Source of the DNA: CBDFNC01 sp965249895
GTDB lineage: Bacteria; Pseudomonadota; Gammaproteobacteria; Enterobacterales; CBDFNC01
Length of the DNA: 64,000 nt
Direction: 5' to 3'
Assembly (NCBI GenBank): GCA_965249895.1
Contig: CBDFNC010000001.1
Coordinates: 372,001 to 436,000 of the forward strand
In this document: piece after piece, positions 8,884 to 16,869 of the stretch
Layout: the number at the start of each line of letters is the position of its first letter
How positions within the stretch are numbered: the stretch's first letter is position 1
Notes under the pieces: generated by a model
What the model was told of the DNA's origin: nothing
The model's input: the letters and a program-made list of their open reading frames with translations, nothing else
The model's database searches: none
Position numbers and translations under genes: made by a program

Positions 8884-9174
8884 ATGCGTATTTCACTTTT
8901 AGATGATACCGATGTTAGTCAGGCTTTTGCTACTCATCTACGTGGTTTGCGTAAGGAAGCCAAGTTATCGCGAGAGGCACTTGCCGAGCGCAGCTGTGTG
9001 CCCGCCTCAACCATCAAAAAGTTTGAACTCACTGGGCACATTTCATTTCGCCAGCTACTGCTATTATGGCAGTCATTGGACTCACTTGACCGACTCTATC
9101 AACTGACACAAGCAAGCTCTGCTCGTTCAGCTTTACCGACCAGTATAGAGGAGGTGCTGAAAGATGAGTTTTAA
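8884..9174 (+). CDS. hipB: HipB-like XRE-family antitoxin/repressor
   Basis: A 96-aa helix-turn-helix protein. Residues 10-70 form an XRE domain (HLRGLRKEAKLSREALAE, then PASTIKKFE). Its length and position directly before a hipA remnant, with an 11-base overlap, identify it as the HipB partner. HipB proteins neutralise the HipA kinase and repress their own operon. The ATG at 8884 is preferred over the GTG 12 bases upstream because it gives the usual short N-terminus. The toxin partner is broken here, so the gene may persist only as an orphan repressor. Confidence 0.75.
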   Translation: MRISLLDDTDVSQAFATHLRGLRKEAKLSREALAERSCVPASTIKKFELTGHISFRQLLLLWQSLDSLDRLYQLTQASSARSALPTSIEEVLKDEF

Positions 9175-9579
9175 ATCAATTCAGAAGCTGGATGTTCAGC
9201 GTACCCTCACAACGGGTGAGGTTGTCCCTGTGGGCGTGTTGGCTCAAAATCGACAAGGGGCTTTTTACCAGGGGATGACGGTAACTGGCAATTAGCACCT
9301 TTCTACGATGTTACGTTTAGCCCTCACCCCTTTAATGAACACGCAACGGCCTTTGGTGGATATGGAAAAGCACCGCCGCTTAAGGTGATGCAAAATCTGG
9401 CTGCCAGTGCGGGCTTTGCTACTTGGCAAGATGCGCAGCATTGTATCCATGAAGTTGTTGAGGCGCTTAGCCATTTTACGCACCTTGCACAGCAACAAGG
9501 GATCAGCAAGACAACCTTGTTAGCGATAGAGAAAACACTTGTCCAACGAAGACAGGAAAACGCGGCCTTGCTGAGTTAA
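9164..9579 (+). pseudogene. hipA: hipA toxin gene with large internal deletion
   Basis: The ATG at 9164 overlaps hipB and opens a HipA-like N-terminus (VQRTLTTGEVVPVGVLAQN). After about 37 codons, near 9270, the sequence jumps out of frame into a HipA-like C-terminus: DDGNWQLAPFYDVTFSPHPF runs to a stop at 9579. HipA kinases are about 420-440 residues; only about 140 codons remain here. The P-loop-like segment, catalytic Asp and most of the kinase core are missing, so no active kinase can be made. Confidence 0.75.
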
Positions 9580-9602
9580 AAAATATAAAAGAGTAGACAA
9601 CT

Positions 9603-10601
9603 ATGAAACCAGGTCGAAACGATCCTTGCCCGTGTGGCAGTGGCAAAAAGTACAAACGTTGTTGTATGAACAGTGTTTCAAAACAGCATGCTTCAATGTT
9701 GGATGACATCGAGCAAGTTGCCGCTATGAATCCTAATTTGTCCTTAGATGAATTCAATATCGTTGCAGAGCAAAAAATGAAAGCAGCGAATAATCGCTCT
9801 AATCCTGACTTCTGTGGTCTCTCGCCAACACAAATGGCCAATTGGTTATATGCGCCTTTCAATGAATTGGAATGGGTCACAATAAGCACGCCAGAGGATT
9901 TATCGACTAGCCCTGTGATGCGCTATTTAGAGTTAATTTTAGATGAGGCTATGCAGAGTGATGGTTCTTTTAAAGCGACCAGTAAAGGCAACTTGCCAAC
10001 AAAACTGGTCAGGCAAGCCAGTGATGCATTACCTAAGTTTGCTGTCTCTAAACATCAAAAGCACATCAGCTTCAGCGAATATGCCGGTAGTAACGAAGAT
10101 AAATTTAATGCGCTGCACTACAGCCGTGTTTTGGCTGAACTTGCTGGTATTATTTATCGCCGAAGTGGTCGTTACCATGTAAAAAAATCAGCGCAAAAGC
10201 AGTATCAAAAACAGGGCATTAATGCTTTTTTTATCCCCATGCTTGAAGCAGCAACCAGTCAGTACAATTGGGGCTACTTCGATGGATGGGAGCACGATAT
10301 TGATCTAAGAACCTTTTGGTTATTTATGCTTTGGCGTTTGCAAGGTCATGGTTGTGTTGAACAGTTGATTGCAGAAGTGGTAACAGCATTTCCTGACTTA
10401 TTACTCGATTGTCCAGCGGGAGAGTACTCATCACCAAGTCAGTTATTGGGCACTTTGATTGAATCGCGCTTTGTCGAACGATTCCTAGAGTTTTGGGGCT
10501 TTGTTACGGTTGACCCCAAACGATATGTTAATAAACACTATGTGCCAAGAAAGGTAGAAATACTGCCATTGATGAAGCAAGCTATTCAATTCAGCATTTA
10601 G
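9603..10601 (+). CDS. SEC-C zinc-motif protein of unknown function
   Basis: A 332-aa protein starting with a SEC-C zinc-binding motif (DPCPCGSGKKYKRCC, residues 7-21), as at the C-terminus of SecA. In stand-alone proteins it is thought to mediate protein or nucleic-acid contacts. The remaining 300 residues match no domain I can name; they include an FFIPMLEAA segment and a Trp-rich stretch near 215-240. A HigA-like antitoxin remnant follows 90 bases downstream. The last 210 codons and that remnant are duplicated 4.7 kb away, in a copy without the SEC-C motif. The context is toxin-antitoxin and mobile DNA, so a defence or addiction role is possible but unproven. Confidence 0.7.
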   Translation: MKPGRNDPCPCGSGKKYKRCCMNSVSKQHASMLDDIEQVAAMNPNLSLDEFNIVAEQKMKAANNRSNPDFCGLSPTQMANWLYAPFNELEWVTISTPEDLSTSPVMRYLELILDEAMQSDGSFKATSKGNLPTKLVRQASDALPKFAVSKHQKHISFSEYAGSNEDKFNALHYSRVLAELAGIIYRRSGRYHVKKSAQKQYQKQGINAFFIPMLEAATSQYNWGYFDGWEHDIDLRTFWLFMLWRLQGHGCVEQLIAEVVTAFPDLLLDCPAGEYSSPSQLLGTLIESRFVERFLEFWGFVTVDPKRYVNKHYVPRKVEILPLMKQAIQFSI

Positions 10602-11085
10602 ATCGAATAGGTGAGGCTATGTTAGATATAGCCGTATTAGATAAGACCGCGAATTGAGCTAACGAACCGTAAGCTCACGGATTGCAGGGGCGTCTTCACC
10701 TGAGCAATATCAAGAGCTGTTAGCCACAATGGAAGTGCTGGTGGAAGATTGTGATGCGCATCAGCCGGTTATCGATTTAATGTTCCTGTTATTGAAAGGT
10801 ACGAAGCTGAACAGTTTAGTGAATTCAACCAGGTTATCGATCAGCTTGAGTCTGGCATCGCTATGTTGCGTGTCATTTTCGACCAGCATGAATTGACGCT
10901 AAGTGATTTTAGAGCTGAAATTGGCGAAAAATCTACAGTATCAATGATATTAAGTGGTAAACGATCTCTCACTTTGGCGCACATCAAAGCACTCTCTGCT
11001 CGCTTTGGAATATCAGCATCAATGTTCATTGGAACATGATCGCGGCAGCGCTTAATGGCTTGGGTCCGGGTACTCAGTATTTTTC
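9967..11085 (+). repeat. First copy of a 1.1-kb direct duplication
   Basis: From 9967 (TTTTAAAGCGACCAGTAAAG) to about 11085 (ACTCAGTATTTT) the sequence matches 14669-18893 in the same orientation, apart from the transposon and a 78-base gap in the second copy. It covers the C-terminal two thirds of the SEC-C gene and the HigA-like remnant. The two copies differ at scattered third-codon positions. Confidence 0.9.
10691..11039 (+). pseudogene. HigA-like antitoxin gene, frameshifted
   Basis: Reading from about 10691 gives SSPEQYQELLATMEVLVED and then IDLMFLLL, the dimerisation part of HigA-type antitoxins. A one-base shift near 10797 is needed to reach ERYEAEQFSEFNQVIDQLE, which runs into an XRE helix-turn-helix (EIGEKSTVSMILSGKRSLT) and stops at 11039. 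No clear start codon precedes the first part in frame; the first ATG is 10729. No HigB-like toxin is adjacent. The gene is therefore a degraded orphan antitoxin. Confidence 0.65.
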
Positions 11086-11233
11086 CCTGCGTCATTATCA
11101 GGTATAGGTGGTATTTTTTAAGGTAGCTGTCACAAAGGGTATGTATTACATCTAATAAATCTGCTGGTATACGTCTTTTTACATTCATATCTTATTGCTT
11201 CAAATAGTACCTTGTAATTATTACTGCGATTAA

Positions 11234-11419
11234 ATTACACTAGGCGCAAGTGGATTGGGAGTGCCCGGTCGGCGTCTAAACCTCGGTGAGTACATCGAGG
11301 TTTTTCGCTATCTGGGGTTTGGTAAATATTTCTACGAGCCTATGGGATATGTTTTAGTCCCCATTGGTCATAGCCTTCTCCAACACTATAACGGCCACCT
11401 TGACAGTAAAATTCCTTAG
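11234..11419 (+). pseudogene. Possible 3' fragment of an XRE-type regulator
   Basis: The frame open from 11234 to TAG at 11419 encodes VPGRRLNLGEYIEVFRYLGF. This resembles the last helix of XRE repressors (consensus RRLDxxEFIxxARALG). An unrelated tail follows. No start is visible. A hairpin, AACCTCG / CGAGGTT with T5 (11279-11305), lies inside and could act as a terminator instead. The assignment is tentative. Confidence 0.3.
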
Positions 11420-11577
11420 TCAAAATATCAAAATCCTGGTTATATATGTGGTTCATGATGTGTATAGCAACTCGGTTTTTCTATACATATAAGTTTAAAT
11501 GTGTATAGAAAAGGGCACTATTTATACATATTGGATAAAATCTGTATCACCATCATCGCTTTTTATACAGGTCGCTA

Positions 11578-11971
11578 ACTAGTGCCCGTCCAGTCCGAAC
11601 TCAGCGTCCAGGCATGCTGTCAGGACCGGGAGATCACCGTGTCTTCATTTTACCAATGGCATAAAAAGTTTATGGGTAAGGAGCTACCATTCATGCTGAG
11701 CTTGTCTGGAGAATGCCGGATCTGGCTCTGCACCCAGCCCACTGATATGCGCCGCTCCTTTGGTAGGCTCTCTGCTATGGCGAGAAACGTCTTGGCACAA
11801 AACCCGCTGTCCGGCGACTGGTTTGTCTTCATAAACCGACGCCGCACTCAGATGAAGGTGCTGTATTATACCACAGGCGATTATGCGCTCAGGTGCAAAC
11901 GGCTCGAGCAAGGCTTGTTTGTCCACCATATCACCCACCACAAAGTTATAGGAAGTGGTGGGTGTGCGTAG
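11578..11971 (+). pseudogene. IS66-family scar: TnpA and TnpB fragments fused
   Basis: One ORF of about 129 codons joins a piece of the IS66 TnpA N-terminal region (SELSVQACCQDREITVSSF) directly to most of the IS66 accessory protein TnpB (IWLCTQPTDMRRSFGRLSAM, FVFINRRRTQMKVLYY). In complete IS66 elements these are separate genes followed by a large TnpC transposase, which is absent. The join implies an internal deletion. The left edge abuts the CTAACTAGTGCCCGTCC motif also found at the MITE-like units near 6.1-6.5 kb. Confidence 0.8.
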
Positions 11972-12451
11972 AGATCTATGGACGATATCTACAAACAAAC
12001 TCTTGAAATCAGTGTTTTTAGAATGTTTGTAGATGCTGGTGGATGTTACTCAATATTCTGGATTTTCTAATTGGTTTCAGGGCTGTATGGCAATAAAATC
12101 AACTGCTTATTGGTGTTGGTTGTTCGACTAAACCAATCTACCCACCAATGTACCCACCACTTGTTTTGGCTCTTGCTGAATTTTAGTGGTGAGTATCGAA
12201 AAAGCATGCTGTTTTTGCGCTGATGCTAGGGCTAGAAATAGCAGTTTTGAAGGGCTTTATCGAGCAGAGCATACAGCAGTGCTCTTTGATGGCCGTGAGG
12301 TGACGGAAAATGCAGGTTCATTAAAAGTGGATATATTGATATCCAACTTTGCAGAAATTAGCTAAAAATGGACATCATGATATCTATTCCTGCTTGCTGT
12401 TAAGGGCGTAGCGTCACCCCCATTTCTGAACTAAATAGATTGCTAGATTCG
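11972..12451. other. Island-end region with att-like and arm-type repeats
   Basis: No gene. It holds an 11-base inverted repeat ATCTACAAACA (11987-11997) / TGTTTGTAGAT (12024-12034), the att-like repeat at 12045, two direct TACCCACCA repeats (12139-12147 and 12151-12159), further CCCACCAC / GTGGTGGG copies just upstream (11933-11964), and a GAAAAAGCATGCTGTTTTT near-palindrome at 12198. Clusters of short repeats beside an att core are typical of tyrosine-integrase arm sites, but no integrase gene is present. Confidence 0.5.
12045..12066 (+). repeat. Weaker att-like copy of the yicC 3' end
   Basis: The core TACTCAATATTCTGGAT (12047-12063) matches the yicC terminus at 22862-22878 in 15 of 17 positions and in the same orientation. 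Its complement would encode I-Q-N-I-E-stop, the YicC C-terminus. It is the outermost of three copies. Confidence 0.6.
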
Positions 12452-13765
12452 TTACCACCTCATTGGCAAATACCGAGTGAAATACAAGGGCATTACGATG
12501 TTGGTTTGCTCTAGGGCAGAAGAACCCTGCGTGCCGGTTAATTTAAAGGTTTTGCTCGGTGCGCACTTTTCAATGTAGGACGTCAGCGATTTAGCCCGTG
12601 TGCGTTTACCGCTTTTTACTTCCACTGGAACAATAGCACCTTCATCAGTTGCCAGGATAAATTCAATTTCAGCGCGAGCATCATTCCATGAGTAGCTCGG
12701 ATCAACACCAATAGCAGTGAGCTCTTGCTGAACAAAGTTTTCCGCAACATAGCCTTTATACTCGTAGTTTTGCTGTTTGATTTCTTTATAACCGCTGCCT
12801 AGCATGTGGTTTAGTAAGCCCACATCAAATAGAAACAGTTTTATCATGTTCTCTTTTCTATAAGCGGCCAGAGGAGATTTCGGCTGCCCTTCAATGGGAT
12901 AGTTCGCCAAGGCCAAGCGACAGCATTTTAGCCAGTGGATTGCAGTTTCAAAATCGCTGTAACGAGATTTACGATCAAAGACGTTTTTAAATTTAAAGCG
13001 TTTTACTGACTCATCGGTAACGAGCGATAGCTGTGCAGGGATGCTATTGAATACCGATTCGATCAGCGTTGCATCGACCTTGCCAGCATATTTACCAAAA
13101 TCGCGGCGATAACCTTCGACTAAATCGGCGTGAATTTTAGATACCATTTCAACACGCTCTAGAATGCTCAAGTCTTTATATTGATACCAAGCGGCAACGG
13201 CTTCTGGCATTCCACCGGTAAAGAAGTAGTCTGTTAGCTTACCCATCAATTTATTATGCGCCGCCGCGGAGTTTGCTTGGGTATCAAATGCTTTGATCAG
13301 GGCTGGCTCCCCGGAAGCATAAATAAATTCTTGGAAGGTTAATGGGCGCAAGTTGTATTGTTCGACCTTGCCGACAGGGAAAGTGTTCAGCAAACCAATA
13401 TTTGAGCCACTGGCCGCCACAAAATAAGACGGTGCCTTTTCGGCAAAATATTTTAATGAGGTAACGGCGCGTTCACATTCGCCAATCTCATCTAAGATCA
13501 ACAGGTCTGTCTCTGGATTAAACACCTGGTTGGTGAGTAGCTCAATGTTCATCAGTAGCTCGTCTGGTGCAAGTGAGCCGTCGAACGCCTCTTTGTAAGC
13601 AGGGTTCTCCAGAAAGTCGATACGAAGGGTGTTGGCAAAGGTGCTGCCAAACAACTCTTGTAGTAAGAATGTTTTACCTGTTTGTCTTGCGCCATCGATC
13701 AATAAGGGTTTGCGCACGGTTTGGTTTTTCCATGCCATTAGTGAGTCGATTAAAGTTCGCTGCAT
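12452..13765 (-). CDS. AAA-type ATPase with DUF4143-like C-terminus
   Basis: A 437-aa protein. Walker A is GARQTGKT near residues 25-32, Walker B LLILDEIGE near 90. A sensor-like AASGSNIGLL segment and FFTGGMPEAV follow, then a C-terminal nuclease-like fold (PSYSWNDARAEIEFIL, VPVEVKSGKR) of the DUF4143/PD-(D/E)XK type. This is the large family of single-gene AAA ATPases common in mobile DNA; its cellular role is not settled. The gene stands alone between two att-like repeats (12045 and 14170) and is preceded by three palindromic boxes, suggesting autoregulation or a dedicated regulator. Confidence 0.82.
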   Translation of the reverse strand: MQRTLIDSLMAWKNQTVRKPLLIDGARQTGKTFLLQELFGSTFANTLRIDFLENPAYKEAFDGSLAPDELLMNIELLTNQVFNPETDLLILDEIGECERAVTSLKYFAEKAPSYFVAASGSNIGLLNTFPVGKVEQYNLRPLTFQEFIYASGEPALIKAFDTQANSAAAHNKLMGKLTDYFFTGGMPEAVAAWYQYKDLSILERVEMVSKIHADLVEGYRRDFGKYAGKVDATLIESVFNSIPAQLSLVTDESVKRFKFKNVFDRKSRYSDFETAIHWLKCCRLALANYPIEGQPKSPLAAYRKENMIKLFLFDVGLLNHMLGSGYKEIKQQNYEYKGYVAENFVQQELTAIGVDPSYSWNDARAEIEFILATDEGAIVPVEVKSGKRTRAKSLTSYIEKCAPSKTFKLTGTQGSSALEQTNIVMPLYFTRYLPMRW

Positions 13766-13817
13766 CGTCTTGTCCTGCCTGCAGGGGAGTTACTAGTCAA
13801 TACTATAACTAAGTCCA

Positions 13818-13902
13818 CATTTTTATGCGCGTGAAAATGTAAATTTATCCACTTTTATGCGCACAAAAACGTATGCATCTGTGTTTTACGCGCAGAAAAG
13901 TG
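13818..13902 (-). promoter_or_regulatory. Three phased GCGC-centred palindromes upstream of the AAA ATPase gene
   Basis: Three 22-bp imperfect palindromes with TTTT(A/T)-GCGC-(N)AAAA architecture lie at 13818-13839, 13851-13872 and 13881-13902. Their centres are 32 and 31 bases apart, about three helical turns, so they would face the same side of the helix. They lie 53-137 bases upstream of the start codon, the expected place for promoter/operator sites. Confidence 0.6.
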
Positions 13903-14484
13903 TTAAATCTAACTCTTGAAGTGTTGTTTTAATTTAAAACTTCTATAGGTTTCAGCCTAGATATAGTTGTAGAGAACAGGCCTCTCTCCATATGTTACTT
14001 AGTGCTTCTAATCCATTTGGTCATAGAGCGCTCTTGGGAATATAGCCGATGTCTATGCTTTTAATCCTCGCCATTGCTGATCTTGCAAGAGCTGGTCAAC
14101 ACTCGAAATCTTTAAATACCCGCCTTATCTGTGTTTTTGCATCTTATCATCTTGCGTGTTCACCAATACACTATTCAATATTCTGGATCTGAATGTGGTG
14201 TTGGTATTAATTTCGTAATAAAAACAACTTGTTATCAAGTGACATTGGCTTTAAATTGAGAATTAGTAACCATTTCAGTTACCCTTTAGTCTAGGTGTTA
14301 GCATCATATGGGGGTTATCGTGATAGCACTGGTATTAGCAGGCTTACTTCTATTATCACTCTGATTTTTTCTGAATGTGAAGCGCAAACATGACCTTGTA
14401 AGCAACTAATGGAGGAGAGGGTCACTCCTCTCTCCCTATGTACCCGATACTGCGCTGCTTGTTTTAGCCCTTTTGGCGCGGGTT
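13903..14484. other. Gene-free stretch with second att-like repeat
   Basis: About 580 bases without a supportable gene. It contains the att-like repeat at 14170-14191. A minus-strand ORF at 14315-14539 is mostly a shadow of the hsdS remnant frame. Confidence 0.5.
14170..14191 (+). repeat. att-like copy of the yicC 3' end
   Basis: ACTATTCAATATTCTGGATC (14170-14189, then TG) matches the terminal 22 bases of yicC (22860-22881) at 19 of 22 positions in the same orientation. With yicC it brackets an 8.7-kb segment holding the hsd remnants, AlbA_2 gene and IS elements. Confidence 0.7.
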
Positions 14485-14630
14485 TTATTCGCGGCTTCTT
14501 TTTTGCTGAGAGCGCTTCGCGCTCGGGTTTGATGCGCACCAGTCGGCTGTTAGCTCACCACGGAAGGCTTTGCCTAAGATGGATTTAGCGAGGTTGTTCA
14601 CTTGCTCTTGAGCTGGGAGTTGGGGGCATC
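14485..14630 (-). pseudogene. hsdS: C-terminal remnant of a type I restriction specificity subunit
   Basis: The minus-strand frame reads LPAQEQVNNLAKSILGKAFR, then GELTADW and a basic tail ending at TAA 14485-14487. The LAKSILGKAFRGEL pattern after an EEQ-type helix is characteristic of the extreme C-terminus of HsdS subunits. Only about 46 codons remain; the upstream part ends at the boundary of the duplicated SEC-C block. Confidence 0.65.
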
Positions 14631-14671
14631 ATCATTTATATTTGTGGATGTCCTGATTTCTTTTTTTTAAA

Positions 14672-15298
14672 GCGACCAGTAAAGGCAATTTGCCAACAAA
14701 ACTGGTCAGGCAAGCCAGTGATGCATTACCTAAGTTTGCTGTCTCTAAACATCAAAAGCATATCAGCTTCAGTGAATATGCCGGTAGTAACGAAGACAAA
14801 TTTAATGCGCTGCACTACAGTCGTGTTTTGGCGGAAATTGCTGGCATCATTTATCGTCGAAGTGGTTGTTACCATGTAAAAAAGACCGCGCAAAAGCAGT
14901 ATCAAAAACAGGGCATTAATGCTTTTTTTATCCCCATGCTTGAAGCAGCAACCAGTCAGTACAATTGGGGTTACTTAGATGGATGGGAGCACGATATTGA
15001 TCTAAGAACCTTTTGGTTATTTATGCTTTGGCGTTTGCAAGGTCATGGTTGTGTTGAGCAGTTGATTGAAGAAGTGGTAACAGCATTTCCTGACTTATTA
15101 CTCAATTTTCCAGCGGAAGAGTACTCATCACCAAGTCAGTTATTGGACACTTTGATTGAATCGCGCTTTATTGAACGATTCCTAGAGTTTTGGGGCTTTG
15201 TTACGGTTGATCCCAAACGATATGTTAATGAACATTATGTGCCAAGAAAGGCAGAAATACTGCCATTGATGAAGCAAGCTATTCAATTCAGCATTTAG
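14672..15298 (+). pseudogene. Truncated second copy of the SEC-C-type gene
   Basis: Encodes the last 208 or so residues of the protein at 9603-10601, over 90 percent identical by eye. The first 120 codons, including the zinc-binding SEC-C motif, are missing. The first possible start is a TTG at 14690 without a convincing RBS. Differences from the full copy are mostly silent or conservative, with no stop or frameshift in the retained part, so either the duplication is recent or the retained domain is still constrained. Confidence 0.75.
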
Positions 15299-15641
15299 AT
15301 CGAATAGGTGAGGCTATGTTAGATATAGCCGTATTAGATAAGACCGCGAGTTGAGCTAACGAACCGTAAGCTCACGGATTGCAGGGGTATCTTCACCTGA
15401 GCAATATCAAGAGCTGTTAGCCACAATGGAAGTGCTGGTGGAAGATTGTGATGCGCATCAGCCGGTTATCGATTTAATGTTCCTGTTATTGAAAGGTACG
15501 AAGCTGAACAGTTTAGTGAATTCAACCATGTTATCGATCAGCTTGAGCCTGGCATTGCTATGTTGCGTGTCATCATCGACCAGCATAAATTGACGCTAAG
15601 TGATTTCGAAGCGAGGGTGTTCAAAATTCTGTGTCAGGCTA

Positions 15642-16844
15642 TTAAATATCCAACACCTTATTCAGTCGCCCTTCAAAGAATATGGCGAGCTGGGAAAGTG
15701 CCTGGCTCCAGTTCTGAATGGGCATAGTCCATTTCTTGGAGGCATTCAGTATGCCGACGTACAGAAGCTTTAACAAGCTGTTTTGGTTCGGGAATGCCCC
15801 TTTAGTTTTGGTTAATTTACGGAATTGACGATGCACCGCCTCAACCGCGTTAGTGGTATAGATCACCCGACGTATAGGCGCCGGATATTTGAAGTATGCT
15901 GACAGGTGATGCCAGTGGTTACGCCAGGATTGGATAGCCAGCGGGTACATCTCCCCCCACTTGTTTTCCAGCTCATCTAAAGCCGTTTCTGCGTTCTGAA
16001 GCGTGCTAGCCTTATAAACCGGCTTTAGGTCGGCCATAAAAGCTTTCTGATTTTTAGAGCCAACGTACTTCATCGAGTTACGGATTTTATGGATGATACA
16101 GAGCTGCACTTCGGTTTGAGGATAAATCGTTGCTATCGCTTCCGGAAAGCCTTTCAGCCCGTCAATGCAGGCGATAAGAATATCTTCTACTCCACGATTT
16201 TGTAGATCGGTCAGCACCGATAGCCAGTAATTAGCCCCTTCGTTTTCTGACATATGCAACCCCAGGACCTCTTTTTTGCCTTCGAGGGTAAGGCCGAGAA
16301 TGGTATAGACCGCCTGACTTATATAGCGTCCTTCAACTTTGACTTTGTAATGGATTGCATCAAGCCAGACAATAGGGTAATGGCTTTGTAAAGGGCGCTG
16401 TTGCCACTGCTCAAGTTCAGGTATTAATTTGTCCGTAACGGCGCTCACTGTACCGTTAGAGACTTCAAGGCCATACATATCTTCCACATGTTGGCGAATA
16501 TCCTGATAGCTCATACCAAGGCTAAACATGGAAAGGATCTTCTGTTCAATCTCATTGGTCAGAGTGGTTTGGCTCTTTTTGATCAATTGTGGTTCGTAAG
16601 AGCCTGCTCTGTCCCTCGGCGTATTTAGTTCAAAATTACCTGAAGAGGATTTGATAGTTTTACTGGAAGTACCATTTTTGCGGTTAGGTTGTTCTTCAGT
16701 GGCCAGGTGTTGTTCCAGTTCAGCCTTAAGCGCGGCCTCAGTTAGCTGCTTGATCAGCGGAGTTAGGATCCCATCCTTTCCAGTCAACCCTTTACCAGAC
16801 TGGAGTTCTTGCAATGCTTTTTCAAAGTCAAATGATTGAGTCAT
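15642..16844 (-). CDS. IS256-family transposase
   Basis: A 400-aa DDE transposase of the mutator/IS256 type. Visible features are the N-terminal LTGKDGILTPLIKQLTEAAL, the IVWLDAIHYKV block with the first catalytic Asp near 170, the ACIDGLKGFPEAI block with the second Asp near 232, and the RRVIYTTNAVEAVHRQFR signature with the Glu near 335. The ORF is complete and begins 29 codons inside the left inverted repeat on the complementary strand. The promoter region is separated from its own inverted repeat by the nested element. Confidence 0.95.
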   Translation of the reverse strand: MTQSFDFEKALQELQSGKGLTGKDGILTPLIKQLTEAALKAELEQHLATEEQPNRKNGTSSKTIKSSSGNFELNTPRDRAGSYEPQLIKKSQTTLTNEIEQKILSMFSLGMSYQDIRQHVEDMYGLEVSNGTVSAVTDKLIPELEQWQQRPLQSHYPIVWLDAIHYKVKVEGRYISQAVYTILGLTLEGKKEVLGLHMSENEGANYWLSVLTDLQNRGVEDILIACIDGLKGFPEAIATIYPQTEVQLCIIHKIRNSMKYVGSKNQKAFMADLKPVYKASTLQNAETALDELENKWGEMYPLAIQSWRNHWHHLSAYFKYPAPIRRVIYTTNAVEAVHRQFRKLTKTKGAFPNQNSLLKLLYVGILNASKKWTMPIQNWSQALSQLAIFFEGRLNKVLDI

Positions 16845-16869
16845 GTGTCATTCCTATGTTTTTAACTAG

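Noticed and set aside
10841..11188. 115-codon minus-strand ORF
   Set aside because: Most of it is the complement of the HigA-like frame. Only the first 30 residues look protein-like, with no RBS or family.
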